DNA of 64,000 bases from Lignipirellula cremea (GCF_007751035.1 NZ_CP036433.1:124001-188000), one strand, 5' to 3'; positions 53,367 to 62,494 are shown, numbered from the stretch's first letter. Notes: generated from the letters alone by a model not told the origin. Numbers and translations are program-made.

Positions 53367-54881
53367 TCAAGGCGAGGCTCCCGATGCCTGGGTCTCTGGG
53401 GCGATCGCCTCGGTCACGGCGTCGCGCGGCGGTGCAGAATTACCATCGGACTGTTCGGCAGCGCGGCCCAGATTGCGAAGCATGCCGGCGAATACGAATT
53501 GATGGAGCGGATAGATCCCGTACCAATAAACCAGTCCGGCCAGCCCCAGGGGATCGAAAATCGCCGTTTGGCGAATGCTGCTGCCTTGCTCGCAGGGAGT
53601 GACCTCAAATTCGAGCCAGGCGCGGCCCGGCAATTTCATTTCGGCGTGCAATCGCAATCGGCGTGGCCGGTCGTAGGCTTCGACGCGCCAAAAGTCGAGC
53701 GGATCGCCTACGTGCAGGTTCTCCGGATCGCGTCGCCCCCGCCGCACACCTACGCCGCCGACGATCAAATCCAAGAAACCACGGAGGGACCACAACCAGT
53801 TCCCGTAGTACCAGCCGGTCCGACCGCCAATCCGACGGATCGGTGCGAACGCCTGTTCCGGCGGAACAGTCACGGTGATCGTGCGCGAATCGACGAGTCG
53901 GGACCCGAATCGGGTGCCTGCCCAGTCACGTGAGGCACCCGCCGAAGACAGGGCGTCCGACCAGCTTGTTTCGGCAAACTCGCGATCCTCGTTGGCCAGA
54001 GCCCGGGTGATGGCTTCGCGAAGGGAGCGAGGCCGAACCGGAAATGTCTTGGCAGCCAGATTGTTAGAGATGAGCGTGGGGTTCCGCAGGCTTTCCACAA
54101 GTTTTCGGCCGATCCGGGCATACAGCGGCGTGACCAGGCCTAACCAAAGGCTAGAAAGATAGGGAGTCAGCAAGGGGACGCGAATCATCCAGCGCGAGAG
54201 TCCCCGTTGTCGGGCGTATTCCTGCATGATCTCGCCGTAGGAAACCTGATCGGGTCCGCCGATCTCGTAAACTTGAGATGAACCCGACGGCAAGTCTAGA
54301 GCGGCTATTAAGTAGGACAGAAGGTCTTCGATGGCGATCGGTTGGGCCTTCACCTGTACCCAACGCGGGCATATCATGATCGGTAGCCGTTCCACGAGCG
54401 AACGAATCATTTAGAACGACAGGCTGCCAGAACCGATCACGATGGAGGCGCGGAACTCGATTACCTGCGGGTGGTGTTCTCTCAGAACGTCGCCAGTTTC
54501 CTGGCGACTGCGGAGATGCTTCGAGAGCTTTTCGTCAGGGTTTCCGAGGCCGCCCAGATAGATGATTCGCCGCACACCGGCAGCGGCCGCCGCTTTTCCA
54601 AAGTTCGCTGCCGCAATCCGGTCTTCCTGCTCGAAGTCTCGTTTTGCTCCCATCGAATGCACGAAGTAATAGGCCGTTTCGACATCTACGAGTACTGCCT
54701 CGAGGGACTCTCGATCCATTACATCGCCGATGACAATTTCGGTGGTCGCGTTCGAACGGTCGCTGAGAACTTCGGGGCGGCGAGTCAGACAGCGAACTCG
54801 GATACCCCGACCTTGCAACACCGACAATAAACGTCCGCCCACATAGCCTGTGGAGCCGGTCAGTAAAATCAGTCCCGGCAT
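53367..54881 (-). pseudogene. NAD(P)-binding SDR protein with DUF2867, split by an in-frame TAA
   Basis: From the ATG at 54881 the protein has a Rossmann start (LILLTGSTGYVGGRLLSVLQ, GDVMDRESLEAVL, AYYFVHSMG). At 54411-54413 a TAA follows IVIGSGSLSF, and the same frame resumes at once with MIRSLVERLPIMICPRWVQV, keeping the family sequence. The second half (FVGVTVPPEQAFAPIRRIGG-like TVPPEQAF, GWYYGNWLWSLRGFLD, MKLPGRAWLEFEV) is the DUF2867/START-like domain. A Glu codon changed to TAA explains the break. Total would be about 504 residues. Sequencing error is possible. Role in redox or lipid metabolism is unknown. Confidence 0.82.
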
Positions 54882-54955
54882 CTGACATTCCCTTCAAGAT
54901 TGTCCCGTTCAGGCAAGCTCTCATGCACTCAACTTAACTTCGCAAGACACGACAG

Positions 54956-55207
54956 TCACGGGAGAAACAGGCGAAACAAATATTTCGGCCTGGGAAACAC
55001 TTCAACTTTCCCAAGCCATCTTACCTGGACCAGCAGTCGGATGTCCTCTCGCTCCAAGATGGCGAAGAGCGGGTGGACCATGGTTCTCCAACTCCGCCGC
55101 AGCTTGAGCAGACTACTCAGGTTGTCTGAGTTCAGAGTGACGGTGCCCTCCTCTGCTACGAGGCTTAACGGCCGGCCGTCCAGGAAACCATCCAGACGTC
55201 CGGCCAT
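54956..55207 (-). CDS. Small conserved-looking unknown protein
   Basis: From the ATG at 55207 the ORF reads MAGRLDGFLDGRPLSLVAEE and NLSSLLKLRRSWRTMVHPLF, then REDIRLLVQVRWLGKVEVFP and a hydrophobic C-terminus, 83 residues. The frame upstream extends to 55270, but the gene directly before it ends at 55210, so the inner ATG is better. I do not recognise the family. It lies two bases after the small paralogue gene and may be co-transcribed. Confidence 0.6.
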   Translation of the reverse strand: MAGRLDGFLDGRPLSLVAEEGTVTLNSDNLSSLLKLRRSWRTMVHPLFAILEREDIRLLVQVRWLGKVEVFPRPKYLFRLFLP

Positions 55208-55209
55208 TC

Positions 55210-55425
55210 TCAGTTTGGGCGTTCGGCCTTGCCCGCGGTATGAATCTTGACGGTTCCGCTGAGGACCCATTCTGCGTGCTCGGCAGCGGGACCGGTTCCG
55301 CTCGGAATCTTGACATGCATATCTACAAACTCGTAGGCGATCTCCGCGTTTCTACCCGTCAAACGGTCGTACAGTCCGATCGCAAGGTCGGGCCAGTTGG
55401 TCGTGTGCTCAGAAGCCATCTTCAT
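55210..55425 (-). CDS. Small unknown protein, intact paralogue of 30273-30462
   Basis: This 71-residue protein reads MKMASEHTTNWPDLAIGLYD, then RLTGRNAEIAYEFVDMHVKI and GPAAEHAEWVLSGTVKIHTA. The Trp-Pro-Asp-Leu-Ala-Ile-Gly-Leu-Tyr core and the second Trp in HAEW are shared with the plus-strand relative. No signal or membrane segment is seen. GGGAGATGAAG lies upstream. The product looks like a small soluble beta-rich protein; no function can be assigned. Confidence 0.75.
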   Translation of the reverse strand: MKMASEHTTNWPDLAIGLYDRLTGRNAEIAYEFVDMHVKIPSGTGPAAEHAEWVLSGTVKIHTAGKAERPN

Positions 55426-55550
55426 CTCCCTGTTAGATTGCTTGAAATGACAAGAGTCGTTTGGAGTTTCGGCCGCGAGTTGTCCCCGCCAAAGACCCAG
55501 TCCATTTCACTCGAGAGAGTGGACTGGGGCCTTACGAAGGGGGCTGAAAA

Positions 55551-55958
55551 CTATTTGGGCAGCACGACGGCGTCGATGACGTGGATCACTCCATTGCTGC
55601 ACTGGATGTCCGTTTTCACGACGTTCGCAGCATCCACTTTCACACCATCCTTGGTATCAATTCTCAGGTCCTGACCCTGGACTGTCGTGGCGACCTTGAG
55701 CTTGACTACATCGGCCGCCAAAACCTCACCGGCGACGACGTGATAAGTCAGGATGCCTTGCAGTTTGGACTTGTTTTCGGGTTCGAGCAAATCCTGGATG
55801 ACTCCCGTCGGGAGTTGGGCGAAGGCTGCATCGGTTGGTGCGAAAACCGTGAACGGGCCTACCCCCTTCAGCGTGTCTACCAATTCGGCGGCCTTGACGG
55901 CGGCCACGAGGGTCTTAAACGAGCCGGCTGCAACTGCTGTGTCTACAATGTCATTCAT
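55551..55958 (-). CDS. Fasciclin-domain protein
   Basis: This 135-residue protein is a single fasciclin (FAS1) domain: [40 protein letters not shown] with the conserved FAPTD box, [11 protein letters not shown] (YH motif) and [14 protein letters not shown] at the end. It lacks an obvious signal peptide, so it is cytoplasmic or exported by another route. FAS1 domains usually mediate adhesion. AAGGAA lies just upstream of the ATG. It is transcribed toward the two small unknown genes, but a gap of about 125 bases separates them. Confidence 0.9.
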   Translation of the reverse strand: MNDIVDTAVAAGSFKTLVAAVKAAELVDTLKGVGPFTVFAPTDAAFAQLPTGVIQDLLEPENKSKLQGILTYHVVAGEVLAADVVKLKVATTVQGQDLRIDTKDGVKVDAANVVKTDIQCSNGVIHVIDAVVLPK

Positions 55959-56145
55959 CTGTAAATTCCTTGGAAAAAGCGGGGCTTGACGATGTCCGTT
56001 TCAGAAAAACGTCCAAATCGTTCATGTCTGTTAAACCGTGACGAGAGCCTGGAATTAACCCGATTCGTTAGAGATTTCCTGGGGATGGACAAGAGAGCCC
56101 AGAAGCGACCAAGATTTGCGTCGCTTTGCCGGTGGTGTAGTTTCT

Positions 56146-56280
56146 TTAGGAACGGCACCACCGCGATGCGTTGGCGAGCGAGAACAGCGCTTTCAGCAAT
56201 GCAGTTATTGGGGCAAGGAGCAGTAGTCCAGCGGCGATGAAAATGGCCCCACCGACCCAATCGAAGTCAAATCGCGCGCG
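56146..56280 (-). pseudogene. C-terminal stump of a membrane protein
   Basis: The minus strand reads FDFDWVGGAIFIAAGLLLLA and then PITALLKALFSLANASRWCRS to a TAA at 56146-56148. One long hydrophobic segment is seen. No start codon or upstream gene body was found; the sequence becomes unconvincing beyond 56280, where the short palindromic repeat lies. Family not recognised. Confidence 0.4.
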
Positions 56281-56297
56281 CCCGAGAATTGTTTGCC

Positions 56298-56329
56298 GTC
56301 GCGGTAGGAACGCCGGTTTCCCGGCGTCC
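56298..56329 (-). repeat. Short palindromic (REP-like) repeat, copy 2
   Basis: On the plus strand it contains GTCGCGGTAGGAACGCCGG followed by TTTCCCGGCGTCC. Its reverse complement matches 30817-30848 apart from about two positions. The arms GGAACGCCGG and CCGGCGTCC form an imperfect hairpin. Confidence 0.55.
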
Positions 56330-56341
56330 CCCGCACAGATC

Positions 56342-56445
56342 GTAGGGTAAAAGTATTCGAACGACGTTCAAAGTCCGGGTTTTGAGGGCATTGAATTACG
56401 ATTTTCTATCGAATCTCGGCCGACCGCCATGCTCTCCTGGTGGGA
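56342..56445 (-). mobile_element. IS-A right-end fragment, start of the second duplicated block
   Basis: The terminus GTAGGGTAAAAGTATTCGAA is at 56342 and the sequence matches 42640-42745 through the CGCCATGCTC region. It begins a block that repeats 42640-43469 with only one 9-base deletion and one 1-base deletion plus scattered changes. Confidence 0.75.
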
Positions 56446-56516
56446 ACGGATAGAAAGTCACCTGCGCGGGCGGCGGCGCGACCGGCAGGAGTGGGAGGGT
56501 GGTTTTCATGGCCGGC

Positions 56517-57161
56517 TCAATTTTGGGGCTCCGGCAGATGGTCGATCAGCACCTGTAGCCGCACCTTGTCGGTGACTGATTTTCCGGCGCGAACATCCTC
56601 CTCGGTGAACGTGGACAGCAGCACATCGCCGAGCGGTGTGCGTTGGTGATCGTAGACGATGTGGATCGTGCCGTCCGCAGCCTGCACGCCGTCGGGATAG
56701 GTCACGTCGTCGCGTTCGTCGAGCATCAGCCCGCCCTGCCAGGTCTTGCCGTCGTCGTCGGAGATAAAGGCGGTGAGCTTCTCCCGTTTCACTTTTTCCG
56801 TCTTGGGTCGTGCTTCACCAGCAGCAGCGCACCGGACTGCAATCGGCGCAAGAAGAAGCGTGAGGTGCAGTGCGGGATCGCGATGCGTTTCACTGGTGTC
56901 CATGTCCGGCCACCGTCCTGCGAGATCGTTTCCGCCAGTCCCTGGCAGCGCACCATCATCCACAGCGAGCTGTCCCTGCGCTCGACGATCATCGGTTCAT
57001 CGGGGCCGCGTGTCTTCGCCTCTTCGATGTTCGCCGTCCCGTGAAGCTCAAACGTCTTCCCTTGATCGGTGCTGGAATAGACCTTGATGCTGTTGTCGGC
57101 CTTCCACACCGAAGAGGTGAGCAGCCATTCGCCATTCGTGAGTACGGTGGGTTTGTTCAAT
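56517..57161 (-). pseudogene. Duplicate 3' part of the sialidase-like gene
   Basis: The minus strand repeats the C-terminal half of the protein at 42824-43993 (STDQGKTFEL, SQDGGRTWTP, SDDDGKTWQG). One base is lost near 56804, where TTTTCCGTCATGGGGCC became TTTTCCGTCTTGGGTC, shifting the frame. The block is cut at 57161 by the IS1380 left end; the signal peptide and the N-terminal repeats are missing. Other differences from the parent are few. Confidence 0.85.
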
Positions 57162-58650
57162 CCCGCATTTCCCAGATGACTTCCTTTGCTTTGGCACGTG
57201 ATTTGCGCAGTGTCTCTACAAAACAAGGGTATTCTGCCAATTCATTCCATGCTTACCGGGGAACCCGATAGGTGATGCCAAAAAGGGCGATTTGCGGGTT
57301 CGTTTTGACAGCCGCTTGAAGCTGAAATTCTGCGTCAGTCAGGTCACCACCGATGCGAGACTGCTGGCCTACCGGGAACTGGATGAAGCGCTCGGGCTGA
57401 CGGAACAGGGCGCAGAGGTGCTGACCGATTCACGCCAGGGCCGCAACAAACAGCACGGCCTGGTGCCGCTATTGCGGCAGTCGATCTACAGCCGACTGGC
57501 AGGTTATGAAGATGTCAACGATGCCGAGCGGTTGTGCGTCGATCCCGCGATGCGATACGTCGTGGGAGGGAGAGCCAGTCAGCCGGAGAAGCAAGCTGCT
57601 TCGACCAGTGAAGTGGGTCGGTTTGAAACGGAGACGCTCAGCACCAAACGCAATCTGACGGCGCTGATGAATCTCTCCGGCCAGTGGATCGACCAGGTAC
57701 ATCGGCGGCAGCCGCTGAAACAACTGATCCTCGACATGGACAGTTCAGTCAGCGAAACCTACGGCCGGCAACAGGGCGCGGCCTACAACGGCCACTTTGA
57801 ATGCGTCTGCTACCATCCGCTGTTTCTGTTCAACCAGTTCGGCGACTTGGAGCGGGCCATGCTGCGGCGCGGCAACAACGCCAGTGCTAAGTTCTGGCGG
57901 CGGGTGCTGCTGCCGGTGATCGAACGGTATCGCCATTGGGACATTCCGATGTTCTTTCGCGGTGACGCGGCCTTTGCCATTCCGGCGCTGTACCGCCTGC
58001 TGGAGAAAGAAGGCTATCGTTACGCCATTCGCCTCAAATCCAACGCCGTGTTGGAGCGGGAAATCGAGCATTTACTCACCCGGCCGGTCGGACGACCTTC
58101 GCTCAAGCCGAAGGTCTTCTATCACAGCTTCCAATATCAAGCAAAATCATGGCAGCGAGCGCGTCGCGTGGTCGCCAAGATCGAGTGGCATCAAGGAGAA
58201 TTGTTTCCGCGTGTCGGGTTCATCGTGACCAACGTGAATAAGCAATCGAAAAACGTCGTGAAGTTCTACAACGGTCGCGGCACCGCCGAGCAGTGGATCA
58301 AGGAAGGTAAGAACGCCGTCAAATGGACGAAGCTCTCCTGTCGCACATTCAAAGACAATCAGGCGCGGCTGCAACTGTTTGCCCTGGCTTACAACCTGGG
58401 CAACTTCTTGCGGCGACTGGCCTTGCCGAAACTAGTACGGCACTGGTCGTTGACGACGCTGCGGGAAAGGCTCATCAAGATCGGAGCCAAGATAACGCGG
58501 CACTCGAAGTAAGTGTTCTTTCAACTGGCCGAAGTGGCGGTGACGCGGAACTTGTTCGCCGCGATCCTCGACCGTATTGCGAGGCTGGCAATCCCACCGC
58601 CGCTGGTCACGTGACGTGACGCTGGAGTGGATCAATTAATGAAAAACGGG
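57162..58650 (+). mobile_element. IS1380-family element (right end uncertain)
   Basis: The left end CCCGCATTTCCCAGATGAC begins where the sialidase duplicate breaks off at 57161, which fixes that boundary by comparison with the intact gene. The transposase lies at 57292-58512. I could not find a matching inverted right end; AATGAAAAACGGGG near 58637-58650 is a candidate. The target duplication cannot be determined because the right flank is unknown. Confidence 0.75.
57292..58512 (+). CDS. IS1380-family transposase
   Basis: The frame runs from a TTG at 57292 (LRVRFDSRLKLKFCVSQVTT) and 406 residues follow; no ATG lies upstream in frame, so the true start is uncertain. The DDE pattern of IS1380 is LILDMDSSVSETYGRQQGAA, PMFFRGDAAFAIPALYRLLE and GTAEQWIKEGKNAVKWTKLS. 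The RGNNASAKFWRRVLLPVIER segment is characteristic. The coding region is intact and could be active if the ends are functional. Confidence 0.9.
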   Translation: MRVRFDSRLKLKFCVSQVTTDARLLAYRELDEALGLTEQGAEVLTDSRQGRNKQHGLVPLLRQSIYSRLAGYEDVNDAERLCVDPAMRYVVGGRASQPEKQAASTSEVGRFETETLSTKRNLTALMNLSGQWIDQVHRRQPLKQLILDMDSSVSETYGRQQGAAYNGHFECVCYHPLFLFNQFGDLERAMLRRGNNASAKFWRRVLLPVIERYRHWDIPMFFRGDAAFAIPALYRLLEKEGYRYAIRLKSNAVLEREIEHLLTRPVGRPSLKPKVFYHSFQYQAKSWQRARRVVAKIEWHQGELFPRVGFIVTNVNKQSKNVVKFYNGRGTAEQWIKEGKNAVKWTKLSCRTFKDNQARLQLFALAYNLGNFLRRLALPKLVRHWSLTTLRERLIKIGAKITRHSK

Positions 58651-58713
58651 GTTTCTCATGGAGATGGTCTGCGCAGAACATTGGCTGGCCGCTGGAAAAC
58701 GCTCCGATTGGCC

Positions 58714-59122
58714 GTACGGTAAAAGTATTCGAACGACGTTAAAAGTCTGTGTTTTGAGGGCTTTGAATTACGATTTTCTATCGAATCTCGGCCGACCGCC
58801 ACGCTCCATCGGCGAAGATTTCAGGCGTTCGCCCACAAATTTGCCGGCAGCGCAGACGGCGATCGCAGAAGAACGACCGCGGAACAGGAAGAACTTCACG
58901 CGGCTTTACGCTGGTAGTACTTCAGCAGTCCGCCCAACCGCTCTTGGCACTCGATTTTGCCCGCATGCTGACCGACTTCATCAGCGGGCTGGATCAGTTT
59001 ATTTTCCAGTCCTTGGTGGTTTCGCTCGCCGTGGTAGTGCTCAAGGAAAGACGAAACAGCGCGGCGCAGCGAGTTCTCACCGAAGAAGATCATGCGCGAG
59101 AGCGCTTCGGATTTGAGGCTCC
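58714..59122 (-). mobile_element. IS-A right-end fragment
   Basis: The right terminus GTACGGTAAAAGTATTCGAA is at 58714. The minus strand encodes the C-terminal transposase tail (SLKSEALSRMIFFGENSLRR to LGGLLKYYQRKAA). It is cut at 59122, and the next bases, starting CGACGTTCAAAGTCC, belong to the right end of the adjoining copy, in the same orientation. Confidence 0.8.
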
Positions 59123-60265
59123 CGACGTTCAAAGTCCGTGTTTTGAGGGCTTTGAATTACGATATTCTATCGAATCTCGGCCGAAGCCACGCTCCATCGG
59201 CGAAAATTTCAGGCATTCGCCCACAAATTTGCCGACAGCGCAGAGGGCGATCGCAGAAGAACGACCGCGGAACAGGAAGAACTTCACGCGGCTTTGCGCT
59301 GGTAGTACTTCAGCAGTCCACCCAGCCGCTCTTGGCACTCGATTTTGCCGGCAAGCTGACCGACTTCATCAGCGGGCTGGATCAGTTTATTTTCCAGTCC
59401 TTGGTGGTTTCGCTCGCCGTGGTAGTGCTCAAGGAAAGACGAAACAGCGGGGCGCAGCGAGTTCTCACCGAAGAAGATCATGCGTGACAGCGCTTCCGAT
59501 TTGAGGCTTCTCATGAACCGCTCGATGAAAGCGTTTAAATTAGGGCTTCGCGGGGGCAGCAGCAGCGGTCGGGCGTCCTCCCTTTTCAGGATGCGGCGGA
59601 AGGCTAGAGAGAACTTCGTGTCGCGGTCCATGAGCAGGTAACGCTTGCCGAGTAGAAAGCCCTCGTAGTCGGTCAGGTTCCTGGCGATCTGCGTCATCCA
59701 TGGCTCGTCAGGATGGGGAGTGCAGCCGGCAAAGTGAACGCGGCGCGTCTTGAGTTCCATTACGAACAGCAAGTACCAAGTGACTAATCCAGCCTTGGTC
59801 CAGACTTCTATTGTGGTGAAATCAATCGCCGCTAAAACGTCCCAATGTGCCTTGAGAAACGTGGCCCAGGTGGTCTGGCGCTGGCGATCAGGAGCCGGTT
59901 CGATGCCGTGCTGCTTGAGGACGTTGCCCACCGTCGTGTCGGAGATGTGGTAGCCGACATTGGCCAGTGCGCCCTGAATTCGGTCGTAGCCCCAGGAGGG
60001 GTTTTCCTGGGCGAACCGCAGGATCAGATCCACGATTACCTGGCGGATGCGCGGTCTGCCGACGGATTTGCGTTTCTCGCTGTGGTCCCACTTCTTCGCC
60101 ACCAGTTCGCGATGCCAGCGGAGAATCGTGTCGGGCGTCACGATCGTGGTCAACTCCCGCAACGTCTTCCGGCCGAGCGCCTTGCCTTTGACGGCCAAAA
60201 TGCGCCGCTGGTCGTCGGTCAAGCTGATGCGTTTCTTGCCCAATTGGCTGAGCAGGGACTGGATC

Positions 60266-61781
60266 GAATGGCATTCAATCCGCGTAACTCTTTATTCTTT
60301 GCCGGGTTGGTGGCTGTGACGGGGCTTGGTCATGAGCTTGTACGGATTGGGCCGGCGTTTGCGGACTCGCGGTTCGTAGCGGTCCGGGCGATTGCCAACG
60401 ACATGCTGCAAGCAGCAATCATAAAACACGTCGCAGAGCGGATCGGCGTCCCCTGTCATGCACAACACCGGCAGCAACTCGTTAAGCGTTTGCATCGTCC
60501 CCTTAAAGCTGATTTGCCAGGGTTGCACGTCGCCGCGGATCGCTGCCTCGCACATCATCTGACGGACCAAGTTATAGGCCGTGAAGTGAGCTCGGATTTC
60601 GTTCCGCACACGATGGGGTTGCTTGCAGCGCAAGTGGTCCATTTGCATCACCGTTTTCAACGATCTTAGATTTAATTCTGCTTGCCACCGCCGACGATAA
60701 AGAGCCGCCAGATCCTCCTTGTTGTACTCGATGTCGTCGAGCAAGTTGGTCACAATGATGACCTCACGCGTGCGAAAGCCGGGCGTGGCGATCCGCACCC
60801 GGATCTCACGCAGTGTCAGGAATACGTCATAGCCGGCGTACTCTTCTGCGGTCATCCAGGCAGGCCGTGGCGGCTTGTCCCAGAACACCGCGTGTTCGTC
60901 TTTGCTGTAGCGCACGCCGGTGCGGAAATCGGTCCTTCGCGATTGATGTTTTCGCAGCACCACATGCACCCCTCGGGCCAGCTGCCGGGCGATGTCGAAC
61001 CAGCCAGAATAGGCTCGATCTGCGAGATAAACGTCGTCTTCTTCGAGGATTTTGTCGATCTCACGGAACAGGCTGACCTCGGCCGTCAGCTTGCCTTTAT
61101 AGCGACCCATGGCGGCTTCCAGCACGACGCCGGTGGCCAGGCCGAAGAAGACCACCATCCGCATGATGGGAAATCCACAGCCGGGTTTTTGCCCCGCCAT
61201 TTGCGGATAGGCTTCTTGGTTTTCAGGAGTGTCAGCCATTGTCAGCGTGCAACCGTCGCCGACGATAACGCGATGTCCTCGCCAGAGCCATTGATCGGGG
61301 ACGGAATCTTCGATCGCGGCGCCAGAATCTGTCACCAGGCGGTGCATGCCGGCTTCGTTAAGTTTGTCTCGCGCCATGCAGTAGGCGCCGCTTAGAGCGG
61401 CAGGAATCGGCAGGCCTTTAGCGGCGCGAAAGGCGATCAATTTGGCAACCGCCTGGACGCAGTTGTGGCCGGAAGTGAGGGTTTGCGAGAGGAACACCCA
61501 AACGGTGACGGCGGTGTCGTAAATTCGCGCGGAATCGAGGATTGTACTTGCGTCGCCAAAGCTGGATCGGATAGTCTGTTGATCGATCAGCGCAGCGAAG
61601 AACAGTTGATCATCACGTCGGGCCGCAGCCAACCGCGAGCGAAAAGAATCGAACATCGAAGGGGCCTCCTTGCCTTTGAGAATTTGAGCGTTCCCAAAGA
61701 ATATGCCCGCGAGGCCCCTTCCTTGTCGATATCAACTTATCCGCTAGCCCGAGAAGGACTTAGGCGGATTGAGTGCCATTC
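60266..61781 (-). mobile_element. IS4-family element, copy 2 (intact, inside IS-A)
   Basis: The same 1516 bp element as 11655-13170 in the opposite orientation. The ends are GAATGGCATTCAATCCGCG at 60266 and, on the reverse strand from 61781, GAATGGCACTCAATCCGCC. The exact 11-base target duplication GGGACTGGATC is at 60255-60265 and 61782-61792. Both copies encode an identical transposase. Confidence 0.95.
60292..61656 (-). CDS. IS4-family transposase (identical to 11780-13144)
   Basis: All 454 residues agree with the plus-strand copy at 11780-13144, including VIVGDGCTLTMADTPENQ, VYLADRAYSGWFDIAR and YRRRWQAELNLRSLK. The intact reading frame, ends and target duplication make both copies candidates for active elements. 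The identity also makes the pair a target for homologous recombination across about 48 kb. Confidence 0.95.
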   Translation of the reverse strand: MFDSFRSRLAAARRDDQLFFAALIDQQTIRSSFGDASTILDSARIYDTAVTVWVFLSQTLTSGHNCVQAVAKLIAFRAAKGLPIPAALSGAYCMARDKLNEAGMHRLVTDSGAAIEDSVPDQWLWRGHRVIVGDGCTLTMADTPENQEAYPQMAGQKPGCGFPIMRMVVFFGLATGVVLEAAMGRYKGKLTAEVSLFREIDKILEEDDVYLADRAYSGWFDIARQLARGVHVVLRKHQSRRTDFRTGVRYSKDEHAVFWDKPPRPAWMTAEEYAGYDVFLTLREIRVRIATPGFRTREVIIVTNLLDDIEYNKEDLAALYRRRWQAELNLRSLKTVMQMDHLRCKQPHRVRNEIRAHFTAYNLVRQMMCEAAIRGDVQPWQISFKGTMQTLNELLPVLCMTGDADPLCDVFYDCCLQHVVGNRPDRYEPRVRKRRPNPYKLMTKPRHSHQPGKE

Positions 61782-62041
61782 GGGACTGGATCTGATCGTT
61801 CTGGAACTCGATGATCTGTTGCTGCCGGTGGTGAATCCAACCGGAGAGAATGGCGAACAGCAACTGCCAAGGTTGAAGTACGAAGCTCATGGAATACCCA
61901 CTGCCGTGGTGCTGGTAGAGGTCAACCAGCAGAATTGCCTCCCGAAGTCCGGCTTTCAACGGCCGAATTCGCGACCCGACGAGCGCCAGTAAACACAAGC
62001 ATAGCCTTCACTTATCATTCGGCCGGATATTTTGACCGTAC

Positions 62042-62327
62042 GGGGTCAAAGTGTGTAGTGTGTGTAGTCGAGAACACGCCCACGCATCCCCATCACGATC
62101 TCGCGTTCAAACGCCTGACAGTGAAGCTAAACACGCCTTAAGCTGACCCAACTCAGAACAAGGCAGTATCAGCCCACCTGCAACTTTCGATCTCGAAAAG
62201 AACGCGACCGTCGTCGCCACGATCGCCAGCCACAGGATCAAGATCTCCGCGAACCACCAGTCTGTCTGGTTCATGCCGAATAATCTCCACGACCAGGCTG
62301 ACGTTGAGAATGAGCTGCAGGCATACT
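62042..62327. other. Intergenic, no gene seen
   Basis: No supported gene was found between the IS-A left end and the integrase stump. A short ACACTAC-rich segment near 62050-62070 is of low complexity. Confidence 0.4.
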
Positions 62328-62465
62328 ATGACCGCCAAGATTTTCCACCCTCTGCTGGCCCTGATCGCCTCAGCAACCGACAGCGAACTGGCAAAGTATG
62401 TCGAATACTTGAAAGCAGAAAACAAGATCCTGCGATCCCGCATTCCTGTTAGAGAGCCGCGCCAG
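62328..62465 (+). pseudogene. N-terminal stump of a planctomycete integrase/transposase
   Basis: It reads MTAKIFHPLLALIASATDSE and then LAKYVEYLKAENKILRSRIP. The YVEYLKAENxILRxRxP segment is typical of the N-terminus of an integrase-core protein common in Rhodopirellula-type genomes. After about 45 residues the family pattern ends. No catalytic part is present downstream, where the LRR gene lies on the other strand. Confidence 0.6.
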
Positions 62466-62494
62466 AATAAATGTACAGGACGGACAATGTCCAA

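Larger units (their letters stand above)
59123..62041 (-). mobile_element. IS-A copy split by an IS4 insertion
   Basis: The IS-A parts are 59123-60265 and 61782-62041. The left terminus is at 62041 (GTACGGTCAAAATATCCGGC) and the extreme right terminus is lost where it abuts the previous fragment. The transposase reads MSFVLQPWQLLFAILSGWIH up to IIEFQNDQIQS in the right part and LLSQLGKKRISLTDDQRRIL to LGGLLKYYQRKAA in the left part, in one frame once the IS4 and one target copy are removed. So it was complete or nearly so before the insertion. Confidence 0.9.
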
